Made by a program: the position numbers and the translations under genes
Assembly: GCF_001440395.1 (NCBI RefSeq)
Contig: NZ_LLXZ01000049.1
Location: forward strand, 84,064 to 148,063
Reading direction: 5' to 3'
Origin: Bradyrhizobium jicamae
GTDB taxonomy: Bacteria > Pseudomonadota > Alphaproteobacteria > Rhizobiales > Xanthobacteraceae
DNA: 64,000 nucleotides
Notes under the pieces: model-generated
Databases searched by the model: none
Told to the model about the DNA's origin: nothing
Seen by the model: the letters and a program-made list of their open reading frames with translations, nothing else
In this document: positions 12,601 through 19,022 of the stretch, piece after piece
Layout of the letters: each line of letters opens with the position of its first letter
Numbering within the stretch: the stretch's first letter is position 1

Positions 12601-15600
12601 CGCGGATCGTGGTGCTGGAGCGGCTGCCGCTGACGCCGAACGGCAAGATCGACCGCAAGGCGCTGCCGTCACCGGACCAGCTCGCGGCGTCGGCCGAGCA
12701 TGTCGCGCCGCGCACACCTACTGAGGTGAAGCTCGCTGCGATCTGGGCCGACCTGCTGCGCCAGACAGACATCGGCGTCACCGACAATTTCTTCGAGCTC
12801 GGTGGCGACTCCATCATCTCGCTGCAGATGGTGAGCCGCGCGCGCCGCGAGGGCGTATCGATCGAACCGCGCGACATCTTCCGGCATCAGACGATCGAGA
12901 CGCTGGCGGCATTATCTCGCGACGTCGGCCCGGCCGAGGACACACCGGCATCCGAACGCGGTTCGCTCGCGGGGCTATCCAGCGAGCAGCTCGAACGGCT
13001 TGATCTGGACTGGAACCGCATCGAGGACATCTATCCGCTGTCGCCGATGCAGCAGGGCATGCTGTTCCACAGCCTGCGCGATGCCGGCAGCGGCGTCTAC
13101 GTCAATCAGGTCAGCGTCGAGATCCGCGGCCTCGACCCCGAACGTCTGGGCCGGGCATGGCAGGCGGCGACCGCGCGCCATCAGATGCTCCGGACCGGAT
13201 TCCTGTGGCGCGAGCTTTCCGGCTCGCCGCTGCAGGCCGTCTATCGTGACGCCGTTGCGCCGTTCGAACAGGAAGACTGGCGCGGGCAGACGATCAGCGA
13301 CGAACGGATTGCGGCGGCACTTGCCGGCGAACGCGCCGCCGAGTTCGATCTCGCGACGCCGCCGCTGCAGCGCGTGCGGCTGTTGCGCCTCGAGGGCGAT
13401 CTCTACCGGCTGATCTGGACTTATCATCACATCCTGATGGACGGATGGAGTTCGGCAAGGTTCGTCGGCGAAGTTCTGCAATGCTACTACGGCGGCGCGC
13501 CCGCAGCGAACCCGACGCGTTACCGTGATTACATTGCCTGGCTGCTGGCGCAGGACGCCAAGGCGGCTGAAAACTTCTGGCGCGAACAGCTCGGGGACTT
13601 CGATGAGCCGACGCAACTGGCCGACGCCTTCGGCTCGCGCCGTCACCCGGCATCCGGCCATGAGCGCTGCTATACGCGGCTTGGAGAGACCGCGACCGCG
13701 GAGCTGAAGGCATTCGCGCGCCGTGAGCGGATCACGCTCAACACTATCGTTCAGGGCGTCTGGGCCTTGCTGCTGCAACGCTACACCGGCCAGCAGACCG
13801 TGACGTTCGGCGTCACGGTCGCCGGCCGCCCGGCCAATCTCAACGGCTCGCAGCAGATGCTCGGGCTCTTCATCAACACGCTGCCGGTGATCGAAACGCC
13901 GTCGGTCGCCAGCACGGTCGGAGACTGGCTGCGCGCGCTGCAGGACCGCAATTCGGCGATCCGCGACTACGAGCATACGCCGCTCTACGACATCCAGAGC
14001 TGGGCCGGCCGCGCCGGGCAGACCATGTTCGACAGCATCATCGTGTTCGAGAATTATCCGATCGAACGCGGCATGCACCAGGGCGATGGTTCGCTGCAGT
14101 TCAGCGGTCTGAAGAATGTCGACGTGACGAACTACCCGATGGACCTGTCAGTGCTCGTCGAGGACACGCTGCAGATCGAGTACACCTATATGCCGAGCCA
14201 TTTTACGACGGCACAGGCGGCGCAGATCAAGGCGCAGTTCGAGCATCTGCTTGGAGCACTGGCGCGCGACGCAACGGCAGTGCTCGGCAGCATCGACCCG
14301 GCGACGGCGATCGACGCCGCGCTTGCCGGGAATTGCAATCGCCACGCGACGCCGGCCGTGCCGCTGCCGCTGGTGCATGAGGCGATCGGCCGCCATGCGA
14401 AGCGGCCGGAGCGGACGGCGCTAACCATCGGCGGCAGTGTGCTCTCGTTCGGCGAGCTCGATGCCAGGGCCAACCGTCTTGCCCATCATTTGATCGCTCG
14501 CGGGCTCAAGCCCGAGCAGCGTGTCGGTGTCGTGGTCGAACGTACCCAGGCGACGATGATTGCGCTGCTGGCCGTGTTGAAGGCGGGTGGGGCGTATGTT
14601 CCGCTCGATCCGGAGCTTCCAGCGGAACGGCGCGCGTTCGTCATGCGCGATGCCGGCATCTCGTTCCTGCTGGCGGGGCAAATCGGCATCGAAGTCAGCA
14701 TGGATCGCATTGAAAGAATCTCGCTTTCCACATTCGACTTCGATGCGGGACCGGACGACGCGCCGCAACCGGCGCTGCGCGCCGATAATCTCGCTTACCT
14801 GATCTACACGTCCGGCTCGACGGGAACGCCAAAGGGGGTCGCCATCGCTCACGGGCCGCTCGCGATGCATTGCCACGTCACGGGCAGAATTTACGAGATC
14901 GACGAGAACTCGTGCGAGCTGCATTTCCTGTCGCTGGCCTTCGACGGCGCCCATGAGCGCTGGCTGACGGTTCTGTCGCATGGCGCGCGGCTGTTGATGC
15001 GCGACGCCGAATTGTGGACGCCGGAGCAGACGGTCGAAAACCTGCACGCGCACCGCGTCAGCCATATCGGCTTGCCGCCGGCGTATCTGCAGCAGGTCGC
15101 GGAAGCGGTCGAGCAGACGGGCAATCCGCCGCCGGTCAAGCTCTATTCGTTCGGCGGCGAGGCGATGCCGAAGGCGGGCTTCGACAAGGTCAGGCGCGTC
15201 CTGAAGCCACAGATCCTGATCAACGGCTACGGCCCGACGGAGACCGTCGTCACGCCGCTGGTGTGGAAGGTCGATGGCACGGGCGAATGCGAGACGCCCT
15301 ACGCGCCGATCGGCGTGCCGGTCGGAGACCGCAGCGCTTACATTCTCGATGGCGCGCTCAACATCATTCCCGCAGGTGTCGCAGGCGAGCTTTACCTGGG
15401 CGGCTTTGGCGTGGCCCGCGGCTATCACGGCAAGGCTGATATGACCGCCGAGCGATTCGTGCCCGATCCATTCTCGGCGGCCCCGGGGGCACGGCTGTAC
15501 CGTACCGGTGACCTCGCGCGATGGCGCGACGACGGCACCGTCGAGTATCTCGGCCGCAGCGACGACCAGGTCAAGGTCAACGGCTTCCGGATCGAGCTCG

Positions 15601-17024
15601 GAGAAATCCAGACCACGCTGCTTCGCCATGAGGAGATCGAGCAGGCGGCAGTGGTGGCGTTGCCGGGCGCAACGGGAAATCAGCTCGTGGCCTATGTCGC
15701 ACCGAAAACGGCAAAGGACGCGTCGGCAGATGCCGTCGACGCGCTGGTTGAGCGATTGACCTCGTTCCTGAAGCAGACCTTGCCGGCCTACATGGTGCCG
15801 GCGCGGACCATGGTGCTGGAGCGGCTGCCGGTGTTGTCGAGCGGCAAGATCGATCGGCGTGCGCTGCCGGCGCCTGACGCGGCGGCGCGAAGCTTCGTCG
15901 CGCCGCAAGGGCCTGTTGAAACCGCGATGGCGCAGCTATGGGCCGAGATCCTTAAGCTGCCGCAGGTCGGCGTGACAGATAATTTCTTCGAACTCGGCGG
16001 CAATTCGATTCTCAGCCTCAAGGTCGTGGCCCGGCTTCGGCAGGACAAGACATTCGGTATCGAGATCAAGCTGCGCGATCTCCTGCAGAAACCGACGATC
16101 CGCGCGCTGCTCGCCGATAGCAGCGCCGCGGCCTCCGCCACTGCGCCGGCGCCATCGGCGCTGCTGCCGCTGAATGCGGCGGTTCGTAGTGCGCAGCCGG
16201 TGTTCGCTGTACATGGCGGTTTCGGTACCGTCTTCGATTATGGACCGCTGGCGCGCCACCTTGAGGGGCGCCGACAGGTGATCGGGCTGCAGTCGAGAAT
16301 GCTGGTCGACAGTTCGTGGACCGACCGGTCGCTTGACGCGATGGCCGCGGACTATGCGAACGAGATCAGGCAGGCGCAGCCGCATGGGCCGTATAGTCTG
16401 GTCGGTTGGTCGCTCGGCGGCCTTCTCGTCAGCCTCGTCGCCGCCGAACTCGAACGTTCCGGAGAGCGCGTCGAGTGTCTTGCCATGATTGACAGCTTCG
16501 TGCTGCGCCAGCAGGGCGGATCGAACCGGCAGGAAGCGGCCGTCCACTGGGCCGACGATCTCGCGGGATTGCTGTCGGCCGTTCTTCCGCGGTCTGCCGC
16601 GGCTCGCATCAGCCCGCATGTGGAAGAGGCGAAAGCCGCAGGTCTGCCGGAGACGTCCGGGAATGTCCGGCATCTGGTCGCGCTGATTTCAGGGGAGGGA
16701 GTCTCGACGGACGATAGTTCCCTCGGCGTCGACGACATCGCCGGTGCCTTTGCCGTCGGGCGACATCTCAAGATCCTGACTGAGAACGCAACGCCACCGC
16801 ACGGTCTTGCGGCTAGGCCATTGTGCTGGTGGACTTCAAGCCGGTTGACACAGCGCGACCGGCTCGAGGCGCAACTGCCCGACGCCGTCGATCGCGGCGT
16901 CGTCGGCGACAATCATTTCACGATCCTCAGGGATGCGCGCCTGCTCGATGATATCTGCGGCCTGCTTGTGCCGGAGGCAACATCGACGGCGTCGCAGGAC
17001 ACGGTTCCGGAGCCGGCAGAATGA
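612..17024 (+). CDS. Four-module non-ribosomal peptide synthetase with terminal thioesterase (siderophore peptide)
   Basis: The 5,470-residue enzyme assembles a tetrapeptide segment. Approximate domain order by residue is C1 58-493, A1 515-1010, T1 Ser ~1052, E1 1109-1541, C2 1565-1993, A2 2025-2523, T2 ~2567, E2 2623-3054, C3 3079-3503, A3 3532-4020, T3 ~4066, C4 4135-4553, A4 4587-5087, T4 ~5130 (GGNS, not GGDS) and TE 5195-5450 (GWSLGG). All C domains keep HHxxxDG and both E domains keep HHLVxDGVSW. My pocket readings are A1 and A4 D-G-E-G-Y-F-G-V-T, A2 D-V-W-H-F-G-R-I-N (serine-like) and A3 D-I-L-Q-L-G-L-V-W (the glycine code bar one residue). A1 and A4 presumably take hydroxyornithine, because its biosynthetic genes lie downstream. 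ATG at 612 was preferred to the upstream TTG at 606. Confidence 0.95.
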   Translation: MSDTATTQKQQLRDISRRLMRLDASKQHAFLTQLAAKGVNLAMLPIARQERTRAPLSFAQSRLWFLWRMDPDSAAYNISATVRMRGKLQLHALQQAFDMLVARHSALRTVFRQEGREAEQIVLEPRPVALRQVTLDGDDREGQARLLARQEAALPFDLEAGPLMRAALLTSAEDDHLLVVTLHHIVADGWSMGVLVDEFWKLYAAAASGEAPALQEPDIEYADYADWQRLWMSAVDGERQVKYWTSRLKDPAVLQLPIDRARPAVPDLAGSALRLTLDPALADGLRALARRKQTTLFTVLLASFKLLLYRYTGQSDISVGVPVANRHRDETRGVIGLFVNTQVLRTDIDGRVSIADFIASVHSATVEAQENQDLPFERLLEILQPKRSLSQNPLFQVLYNHQRRRGSGNPPDQTGLQIEKVEPEVDTVKFDLALDSEEGPLGEIRAIFTYATALFEAATIERLASHWGTILKAMVEDGAQPIAGLALLSEQEWARLRQWNGVDAATATPFAPVHQTVSRFARETPDAPALTLGDEVISYVELDRRANRLAHRLIRRGVGRADLVGISARRSPSLIVALLAILKTGAAYLPLDPEHPAKRQVSTMRDAGARFVLVDAEGSALTPPLPGIEVVPLDETDLDREPESDPAIAVAPTSLAYVIYTSGSTGLPKGVAVEHGPFAMHCEVTAGLYDMDRHSRELHFLSFTFDGAHERLWTALTCGAALVMRDADLWSAEQTLDVLRRQRVTNAGFPPAYLQQLADFAAWRGDPPPVELYSFGGEAMPKAGFDKVKRALKPRTLINGYGPTETVVTPLVWKVDASEEIDGNYAPIGRPVGRRSAYILDGDLNIVPVGVTGELFIGGEGLARGYWRRAELTAERFIPDPFGAPGARLYRTGDLARWRADGVIEYVGRSDHQVKIRGFRIELGEIEAWLMRQAGVQSAVVVAREAGATRQLVGYVSGDGAFDEAAMRAALSDELPDYMVPARIMKLERLPLTAHGKVDREALPAPEMSVATAAHVAPRTATETTLAAIWAELLGQSVIGVDDNFFELGGDSIISLQLVGRARQAGLLIEPRDVFRHQTLRELALIARIERPEKDVAPEKDLEGSEHPLLPIQARFFSEDAGERHHWNQAVLLMPKSRLDWSIMERTVAAIAAHHAALRLRFEEIDGVWRAAYGAAPAISELLWLRSGIRDAAEVTVVASAAQASLSLAGPLLRVVGMDLADGSQRLLVVVHHLVIDGVSWRVLLEDFAAAYGQIQQGTSSIVLAKSQSYASWATRLQAHGGTEALASELSYWLERGSRADLPCDDDHGGVDRVAEGEEISLAFDAALTTRLLKEAPSAYRTHVNDLLLAALARAVSRWSGIEDVIVELEGHGREDVFAGVDISRTVGWFTTAFPVRLPGGSGDDASLIKSIKEELRAPPARGLGYGILRYLGTDAQRKALGALAEPGIVFNYLGQFDSSVGESAPFRLAPESAGPARSDSAPLGRWLSINGQVREGQLRLSFSYGRRRYRRATIERFVEHYAAALRELVDHCTSGARGMTPSDFALSGLTQVDLDTLGATVDCREIEDIYPLSPMQQGMLFHALRDGESGNYVNQVSLEVRGLDPGRLRAAWHEVSARHAVLRTGFAWRELSGAPQQVVHRHVMLPFLEEDWREQAAAMDRSEFEAALARAAQAERAKGFDLAQAPLQRVRLIRLDESRHWLIWTHHHILLDGWSSARLMAEILQHERGGRLPPVQGRYRDYIDWLQKQDRDAAASFWRSALSELDEPGFLADTLGGPATIGASGHGSLDLLLSADMAASLQAFAKCERVTLNTLLQGAWAQLLRHHTGQRVVCFGATVSGRPAEISGSEDMVGLFINTLPVVDRANPQTDVGAWLRDLQERNIDLRDHGWMPLYEIQRLAGRSGRALFDNILVFENYPIDQALRGENESGRRFGKVEQVSITNYALTVAVFAKSDGINLGFRYDRGRFDDDQIRYLQASLARLLAEIVADASRPLGELSGLDADEMRKVLGWSGGVAKALTFGNSSIVAQIEARAAASPSSIALVFGGQEVSYGDLNARANRLARRLRDQGIGRDRLVGLALERSVELIVGVLAVLKAGGVYLPLDPDYPSDRLLHMVRDSGMTLILTQGGLLERLAPVMAGADAEAWTIDEKVRMETSDRNLAVALHPDSLAYVMYTSGSTGMPKGVACSHRALAARLGWMQAEYRLDAGETLLQKTPFSFDVSVWEILWPLATGARLAIATPGAHREPRLLVEAIIAHDVTTLHFVPQMLEHFVAEPQAERCVSLKRLFAGGESLSAELKARVLAAFPNVRFDNRYGPTEALINATFWNCRDDDAARVPIGRPIPGTIIRILDANLNMVRAGVMGELFIGGAGLARGYWRRGKLTAERFTPDPFGGPGERLYRSGDLARWRADGAIEYVGRSDHQIKIRGFRIELGEIEARLLEQPGVRSAVVVARKVGAGRQLVGYVSGAGELEEAPLRTALSSVLPDYMVPSRIAVLERLPLAPNGKIDRQALPAPDAVDAGAEYQAPRTPAEAVLAAIWAELLGQPAVGLADNFFELGGDSIISLQMVSRARRVGYLIEPRDVFQHQTLEALALAARTEQRSEVLADQGQVTGSHSLLPIQARFFAEDAGRRDHWNQAVLLEPKDRLDWDVMRRAIAVVIDHHDALRLRFDEGEGGWRAEHGVAPAAADLLWVRRVGDGEGVTALASSAQASLSISKGPLLRAVGIDVADGSQRLLIVIHHLVVDGVSWRILLEDVAAAYAQLAQGGMVVLPPKSHAYALWGERLHTYAASPALAPELSYWADRRTDADIPCDDDHGGIDRVADADEVLLSFERELTQRLLTDAPSAYRTQINDLLLAGLARAVWRWSGRENVLVELEGHGREDLFGDLDISRTVGWFTTAFPVRLAGGAQAPSALIKTVKEELRGIPGRGLGYGVLRYLGSEEQRAALSDIAEPKIAFNYLGQIDGGSDEATLFAMAAESAGSSRDASSPLRRWLSVNGTVRDGQLRLSFGFGRKRYRRETIERLAAMYEAALRELVDHCTSGACGLTPSDVALSGLGQTEIDHLGLDWRDVEDIYPLSPMQQGMLFHAMHDGENGLYVNQVAAEMHGLDAAKLRRAWQAVSDRHAVLRTGFVWRDLSGSPQQIVYRRAEVPFVEEDWRARSAEWDQAELDAALTDISRQEQAAGFDLSRPPLQRVRLIRLGDDRHWLIWTHHHILLDGWSSARLIAEVMQHNGEGRLPTLQHRYRDYIAWLLGRDRVASAAFWRDAMAGLDEPSFLAEHVDAESSGHGMLALELDAALTGRLQQFAARERITMNTLVQAAWAQLLRQYTGQSTVCFGVTVSGRPPELSGAEDMVGLFINTLPVVDDVGPQQSVGVWLRELQDRNLALRENGWTPLYEIQRLAGRPGRALFDSILVFENYPVDHALMGRNGQIRVGETRIVETSNYPLFASVGVDERLRLVFNYQRRHFDEAQIARLQRAFVQLMEALSVDADRPVGTVVAGDPADDALLVRANSTRCDGPRRGIVEQFESQVRQSPDAIALVFGEKELSYAALNARANRLAWRLRKRGIGTDVVVGLALDRGVEMMVALLAVLKAGGAYLPLDPDYPAERLAHMLRDSGAALVLTQSSLLDQFAPVLEETGAEAWLLEEEGEGGDEGNLEIAVHPESLAYVIYTSGSTGVPKGVMVRHDAVTNFLATMAEQPGMTAGDCVLGLTSLSFDIAVLELWLPLTLGACVVLVDRAAAHDPARLKAIVAKQGVTMIQATPSTWRMLLDHDGSSLPANCRVLAGGEALPPDLARRLVAQAGEVWNLYGPTETTVWSARHRLDIRDDRPVLGGPIGNTTLHILDNDLNLAPVGVAGELYIGGAGLARGYWRRGALTTERFIPDPFGPPGARLYRTGDVARWRSDGVLEYIGRADHQVKIRGFRIELGEIEARLMAQDGVRSAVVIAREAGAGRQLVGYVSGETSLDPATLKTALASALPDYMVPARIVVLERLPLTPNGKIDRKALPSPDQLAASAEHVAPRTPTEVKLAAIWADLLRQTDIGVTDNFFELGGDSIISLQMVSRARREGVSIEPRDIFRHQTIETLAALSRDVGPAEDTPASERGSLAGLSSEQLERLDLDWNRIEDIYPLSPMQQGMLFHSLRDAGSGVYVNQVSVEIRGLDPERLGRAWQAATARHQMLRTGFLWRELSGSPLQAVYRDAVAPFEQEDWRGQTISDERIAAALAGERAAEFDLATPPLQRVRLLRLEGDLYRLIWTYHHILMDGWSSARFVGEVLQCYYGGAPAANPTRYRDYIAWLLAQDAKAAENFWREQLGDFDEPTQLADAFGSRRHPASGHERCYTRLGETATAELKAFARRERITLNTIVQGVWALLLQRYTGQQTVTFGVTVAGRPANLNGSQQMLGLFINTLPVIETPSVASTVGDWLRALQDRNSAIRDYEHTPLYDIQSWAGRAGQTMFDSIIVFENYPIERGMHQGDGSLQFSGLKNVDVTNYPMDLSVLVEDTLQIEYTYMPSHFTTAQAAQIKAQFEHLLGALARDATAVLGSIDPATAIDAALAGNCNRHATPAVPLPLVHEAIGRHAKRPERTALTIGGSVLSFGELDARANRLAHHLIARGLKPEQRVGVVVERTQATMIALLAVLKAGGAYVPLDPELPAERRAFVMRDAGISFLLAGQIGIEVSMDRIERISLSTFDFDAGPDDAPQPALRADNLAYLIYTSGSTGTPKGVAIAHGPLAMHCHVTGRIYEIDENSCELHFLSLAFDGAHERWLTVLSHGARLLMRDAELWTPEQTVENLHAHRVSHIGLPPAYLQQVAEAVEQTGNPPPVKLYSFGGEAMPKAGFDKVRRVLKPQILINGYGPTETVVTPLVWKVDGTGECETPYAPIGVPVGDRSAYILDGALNIIPAGVAGELYLGGFGVARGYHGKADMTAERFVPDPFSAAPGARLYRTGDLARWRDDGTVEYLGRSDDQVKVNGFRIELGEIQTTLLRHEEIEQAAVVALPGATGNQLVAYVAPKTAKDASADAVDALVERLTSFLKQTLPAYMVPARTMVLERLPVLSSGKIDRRALPAPDAAARSFVAPQGPVETAMAQLWAEILKLPQVGVTDNFFELGGNSILSLKVVARLRQDKTFGIEIKLRDLLQKPTIRALLADSSAAASATAPAPSALLPLNAAVRSAQPVFAVHGGFGTVFDYGPLARHLEGRRQVIGLQSRMLVDSSWTDRSLDAMAADYANEIRQAQPHGPYSLVGWSLGGLLVSLVAAELERSGERVECLAMIDSFVLRQQGGSNRQEAAVHWADDLAGLLSAVLPRSAAARISPHVEEAKAAGLPETSGNVRHLVALISGEGVSTDDSSLGVDDIAGAFAVGRHLKILTENATPPHGLAARPLCWWTSSRLTQRDRLEAQLPDAVDRGVVGDNHFTILRDARLLDDICGLLVPEATSTASQDTVPEPAE

Positions 17025-18034
17025 GCAATCCCATGAATCTTGATCCAGACATCGCAGCGCTGCTCGAGATGGTGCAGGCAGGCACCGAAAGCGGCGCCCG
17101 CATTCCGTTTCCGCAACTGACGGCCGTTCAGGCGCGGGCCGATTTCGATGCATCCTCGCCGCTGCTCGATGTCGATCCGCCGGCGCTTGGTCATGAGCGT
17201 CAACTCTCGCTGCCGATGCGCGATGGTGCGATGATCGAGGCGCGGCTCTATGCGCAGGCGGAGCCGAGCAGCCGCAATCCGGTGCCGGTCCTCCTTTATA
17301 TGCATGGCGGCGGCTTTGTCGTCGGAAGCCTCGATTCACATGAGCCCTTGTGCCGCGGTCTTGCCGATGACAGCGGCGCGGCGGTGCTGTCGGTCGGCTA
17401 CCGGCTTGCGCCGGAGCACAAGTTTCCGGCCGCCTTTGAGGATGCCGTCGATGCGCTGGCCTGGATCGGTCGCGAGGGGCTCGCAGTAGGACTGGATGCC
17501 GGCTGCGTCGCCGTCGGTGGCGACAGCGCCGGCGGGACGCTTGCCGCGGCGCTCGCTATCGAAAGCAGGGCCAGCAGAAGCTTGCCGCAGCCCGTGCTCC
17601 AGATTCTTGCCTATCCCGGCCTGAGCTCCCGACAAACGTCGGATTCCTACGCGCGGTACGGTTCCGGTTATCTCCTCGAACGCAACACCGTCGACTGGTT
17701 CTTCAAGCAATATCTTCGCGACGACGCCGACCGCGATGACTGGCGTTTTGCGCCACTCGCCGCAAAGGATCTCTCAGGGCTGCCGCCGGCGCTCATCGTG
17801 CTGGCCGAATTTGATGCCCTCGTGGATGAGGGGCGCGACTATGCGGCAAGGCTGCGCGCCGCAGGCGTTGCCGTCGATCTGCAGATCTATCCAGGCATGA
17901 TCCATGAATTCCTGCGCATGGGAAACGTCGTGGCTGATGCCCTGCGGGCGCGGGCGGCGATCGGACAGGCGCTGGCCGGCGCTTTCGTGCTGCGGCCGAG
18001 AAGGCCGCCTGATATGGAAATGCAGCGGGAATGA
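17021..18034 (+). CDS. Alpha/beta hydrolase (HSL-type esterase) in siderophore operon
   Basis: The start overlaps the NRPS stop as ATGA, so the two genes are probably translationally coupled. The 337-residue protein has the HSL/acetyl-esterase signature: oxyanion motif HGGGFVVG, nucleophile motif GDSAGG, and a late Asp (FDALVDEG) and His (GMIHEFL) to complete the triad. There is no signal peptide, so it is cytoplasmic. The setting suggests ferri-siderophore hydrolysis or release of a siderophore intermediate, but it is not a classic Fes or IroE enzyme and the substrate is not readable from sequence. Confidence 0.85.
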   Translation: MSNPMNLDPDIAALLEMVQAGTESGARIPFPQLTAVQARADFDASSPLLDVDPPALGHERQLSLPMRDGAMIEARLYAQAEPSSRNPVPVLLYMHGGGFVVGSLDSHEPLCRGLADDSGAAVLSVGYRLAPEHKFPAAFEDAVDALAWIGREGLAVGLDAGCVAVGGDSAGGTLAAALAIESRASRSLPQPVLQILAYPGLSSRQTSDSYARYGSGYLLERNTVDWFFKQYLRDDADRDDWRFAPLAAKDLSGLPPALIVLAEFDALVDEGRDYAARLRAAGVAVDLQIYPGMIHEFLRMGNVVADALRARAAIGQALAGAFVLRPRRPPDMEMQRE

Positions 18035-18095
18035 GGGTATGTCATGACAGTCACCCGCCACAGCCTCGCTGCAAGGCTTTCCTGAGCCGGATTCC

Positions 18096-19022
18096 ATGAG
18101 AACGTTTGTCCCCGATTACAGGCTGTCCCGTCGCGCGCTTCTGAAAGCTGGCATTGGTGGCGCGGCGCTTGCCGGCGGCTTGCCGATGGCATTTGCCCAA
18201 GGCGGCGGATCGCCATCCGCTCCCCGCATTGCCGCGCTCGGTTGGGCCTGTGCGCAAACGATACTGGCGCTCGGCATGGTCCCGCTGGTCGTTCCGGAGA
18301 TCGAGCGCTACGGCAGGCTCGTCGTCGAGCCGGCGGTCCCGTCGAGCGTTCAGGAAATCGGCCTGCGTTCGGAGCCAAATCTCGAACTGCTGCAGAGTTT
18401 GGCGCCTGATGTCATCATCATCGATCCCAGTATCATGGCCGCCATGCCCCGGCTCAAGCTGGTCGCCCCGGTCGAGGTGTTCACGATCTTCAAGCCCGGC
18501 GGCCATCCTTTGGAAACGGCGCGCCGTTCGACGATGGAGCTGGCGCAGCGTCTCGGCGTGCAGGCTGCGTGCGAGGCCTACCTGGCGCGGTTCGACGTCG
18601 CCATGACAGGCTATCGCGAGCAGGTTAGGGGGCGCGGGGGCAAGCCGCTTTATCTCGTCAGCGAGATCGCGCGCAACCGTGCGCTCGTATTTGGCCCGAA
18701 CAGCCTCTATCAGGAGGTGCTCAATCAATTCGGGTTGAAGAATGCCTGGACCGGGCAGAGTGGTCCGTGGGGGCACACCAGCGTCGGCCTCGAAGTGCTG
18801 GCCGCGGTCCCCGACGCGCGACTGGTGCTGTTGAGTTCGCGCGTTGCCGATATCGAAGCCCTGCTCAAGTCGAGCCCGGTGCTGCAGACCCTGCCGTTCC
18901 TTCGGTCGGGACGGCTGACGGTGCTGGGCAATCAATTCTTCTATGGCGGCGTGCCGGCGGCGGAGCGCTTCGCACGTCTGCTCGCCGAACGTTTGCCGCA
19001 GGACAACAATGAGCAAGGTTGA
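18096..19022 (+). CDS. fhuD: Periplasmic ferric-hydroxamate siderophore-binding protein (FhuD-type)
   Basis: The 308-residue class III solute-binding protein begins with a Tat-like signal: SRRALLKAG at residues 11-19, a hydrophobic stretch, then a likely cleavage near AFA-Q (~34). The mature part shows the periplasmic-binding-protein pattern of this family, with a central NLELLQSLAPDVIII and a C-terminal helix-rich lobe. It would deliver the ferri-siderophore to the FhuB-type permease encoded immediately downstream, whose start lies inside this gene (14-base overlap). Confidence 0.88.
   Translation: MRTFVPDYRLSRRALLKAGIGGAALAGGLPMAFAQGGGSPSAPRIAALGWACAQTILALGMVPLVVPEIERYGRLVVEPAVPSSVQEIGLRSEPNLELLQSLAPDVIIIDPSIMAAMPRLKLVAPVEVFTIFKPGGHPLETARRSTMELAQRLGVQAACEAYLARFDVAMTGYREQVRGRGGKPLYLVSEIARNRALVFGPNSLYQEVLNQFGLKNAWTGQSGPWGHTSVGLEVLAAVPDARLVLLSSRVADIEALLKSSPVLQTLPFLRSGRLTVLGNQFFYGGVPAAERFARLLAERLPQDNNEQG

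Noticed and set aside
14421..15908. 495-residue minus-strand ORF
   Set aside because: Antisense to module 4 of the NRPS, with a composition typical of reverse-frame translation.
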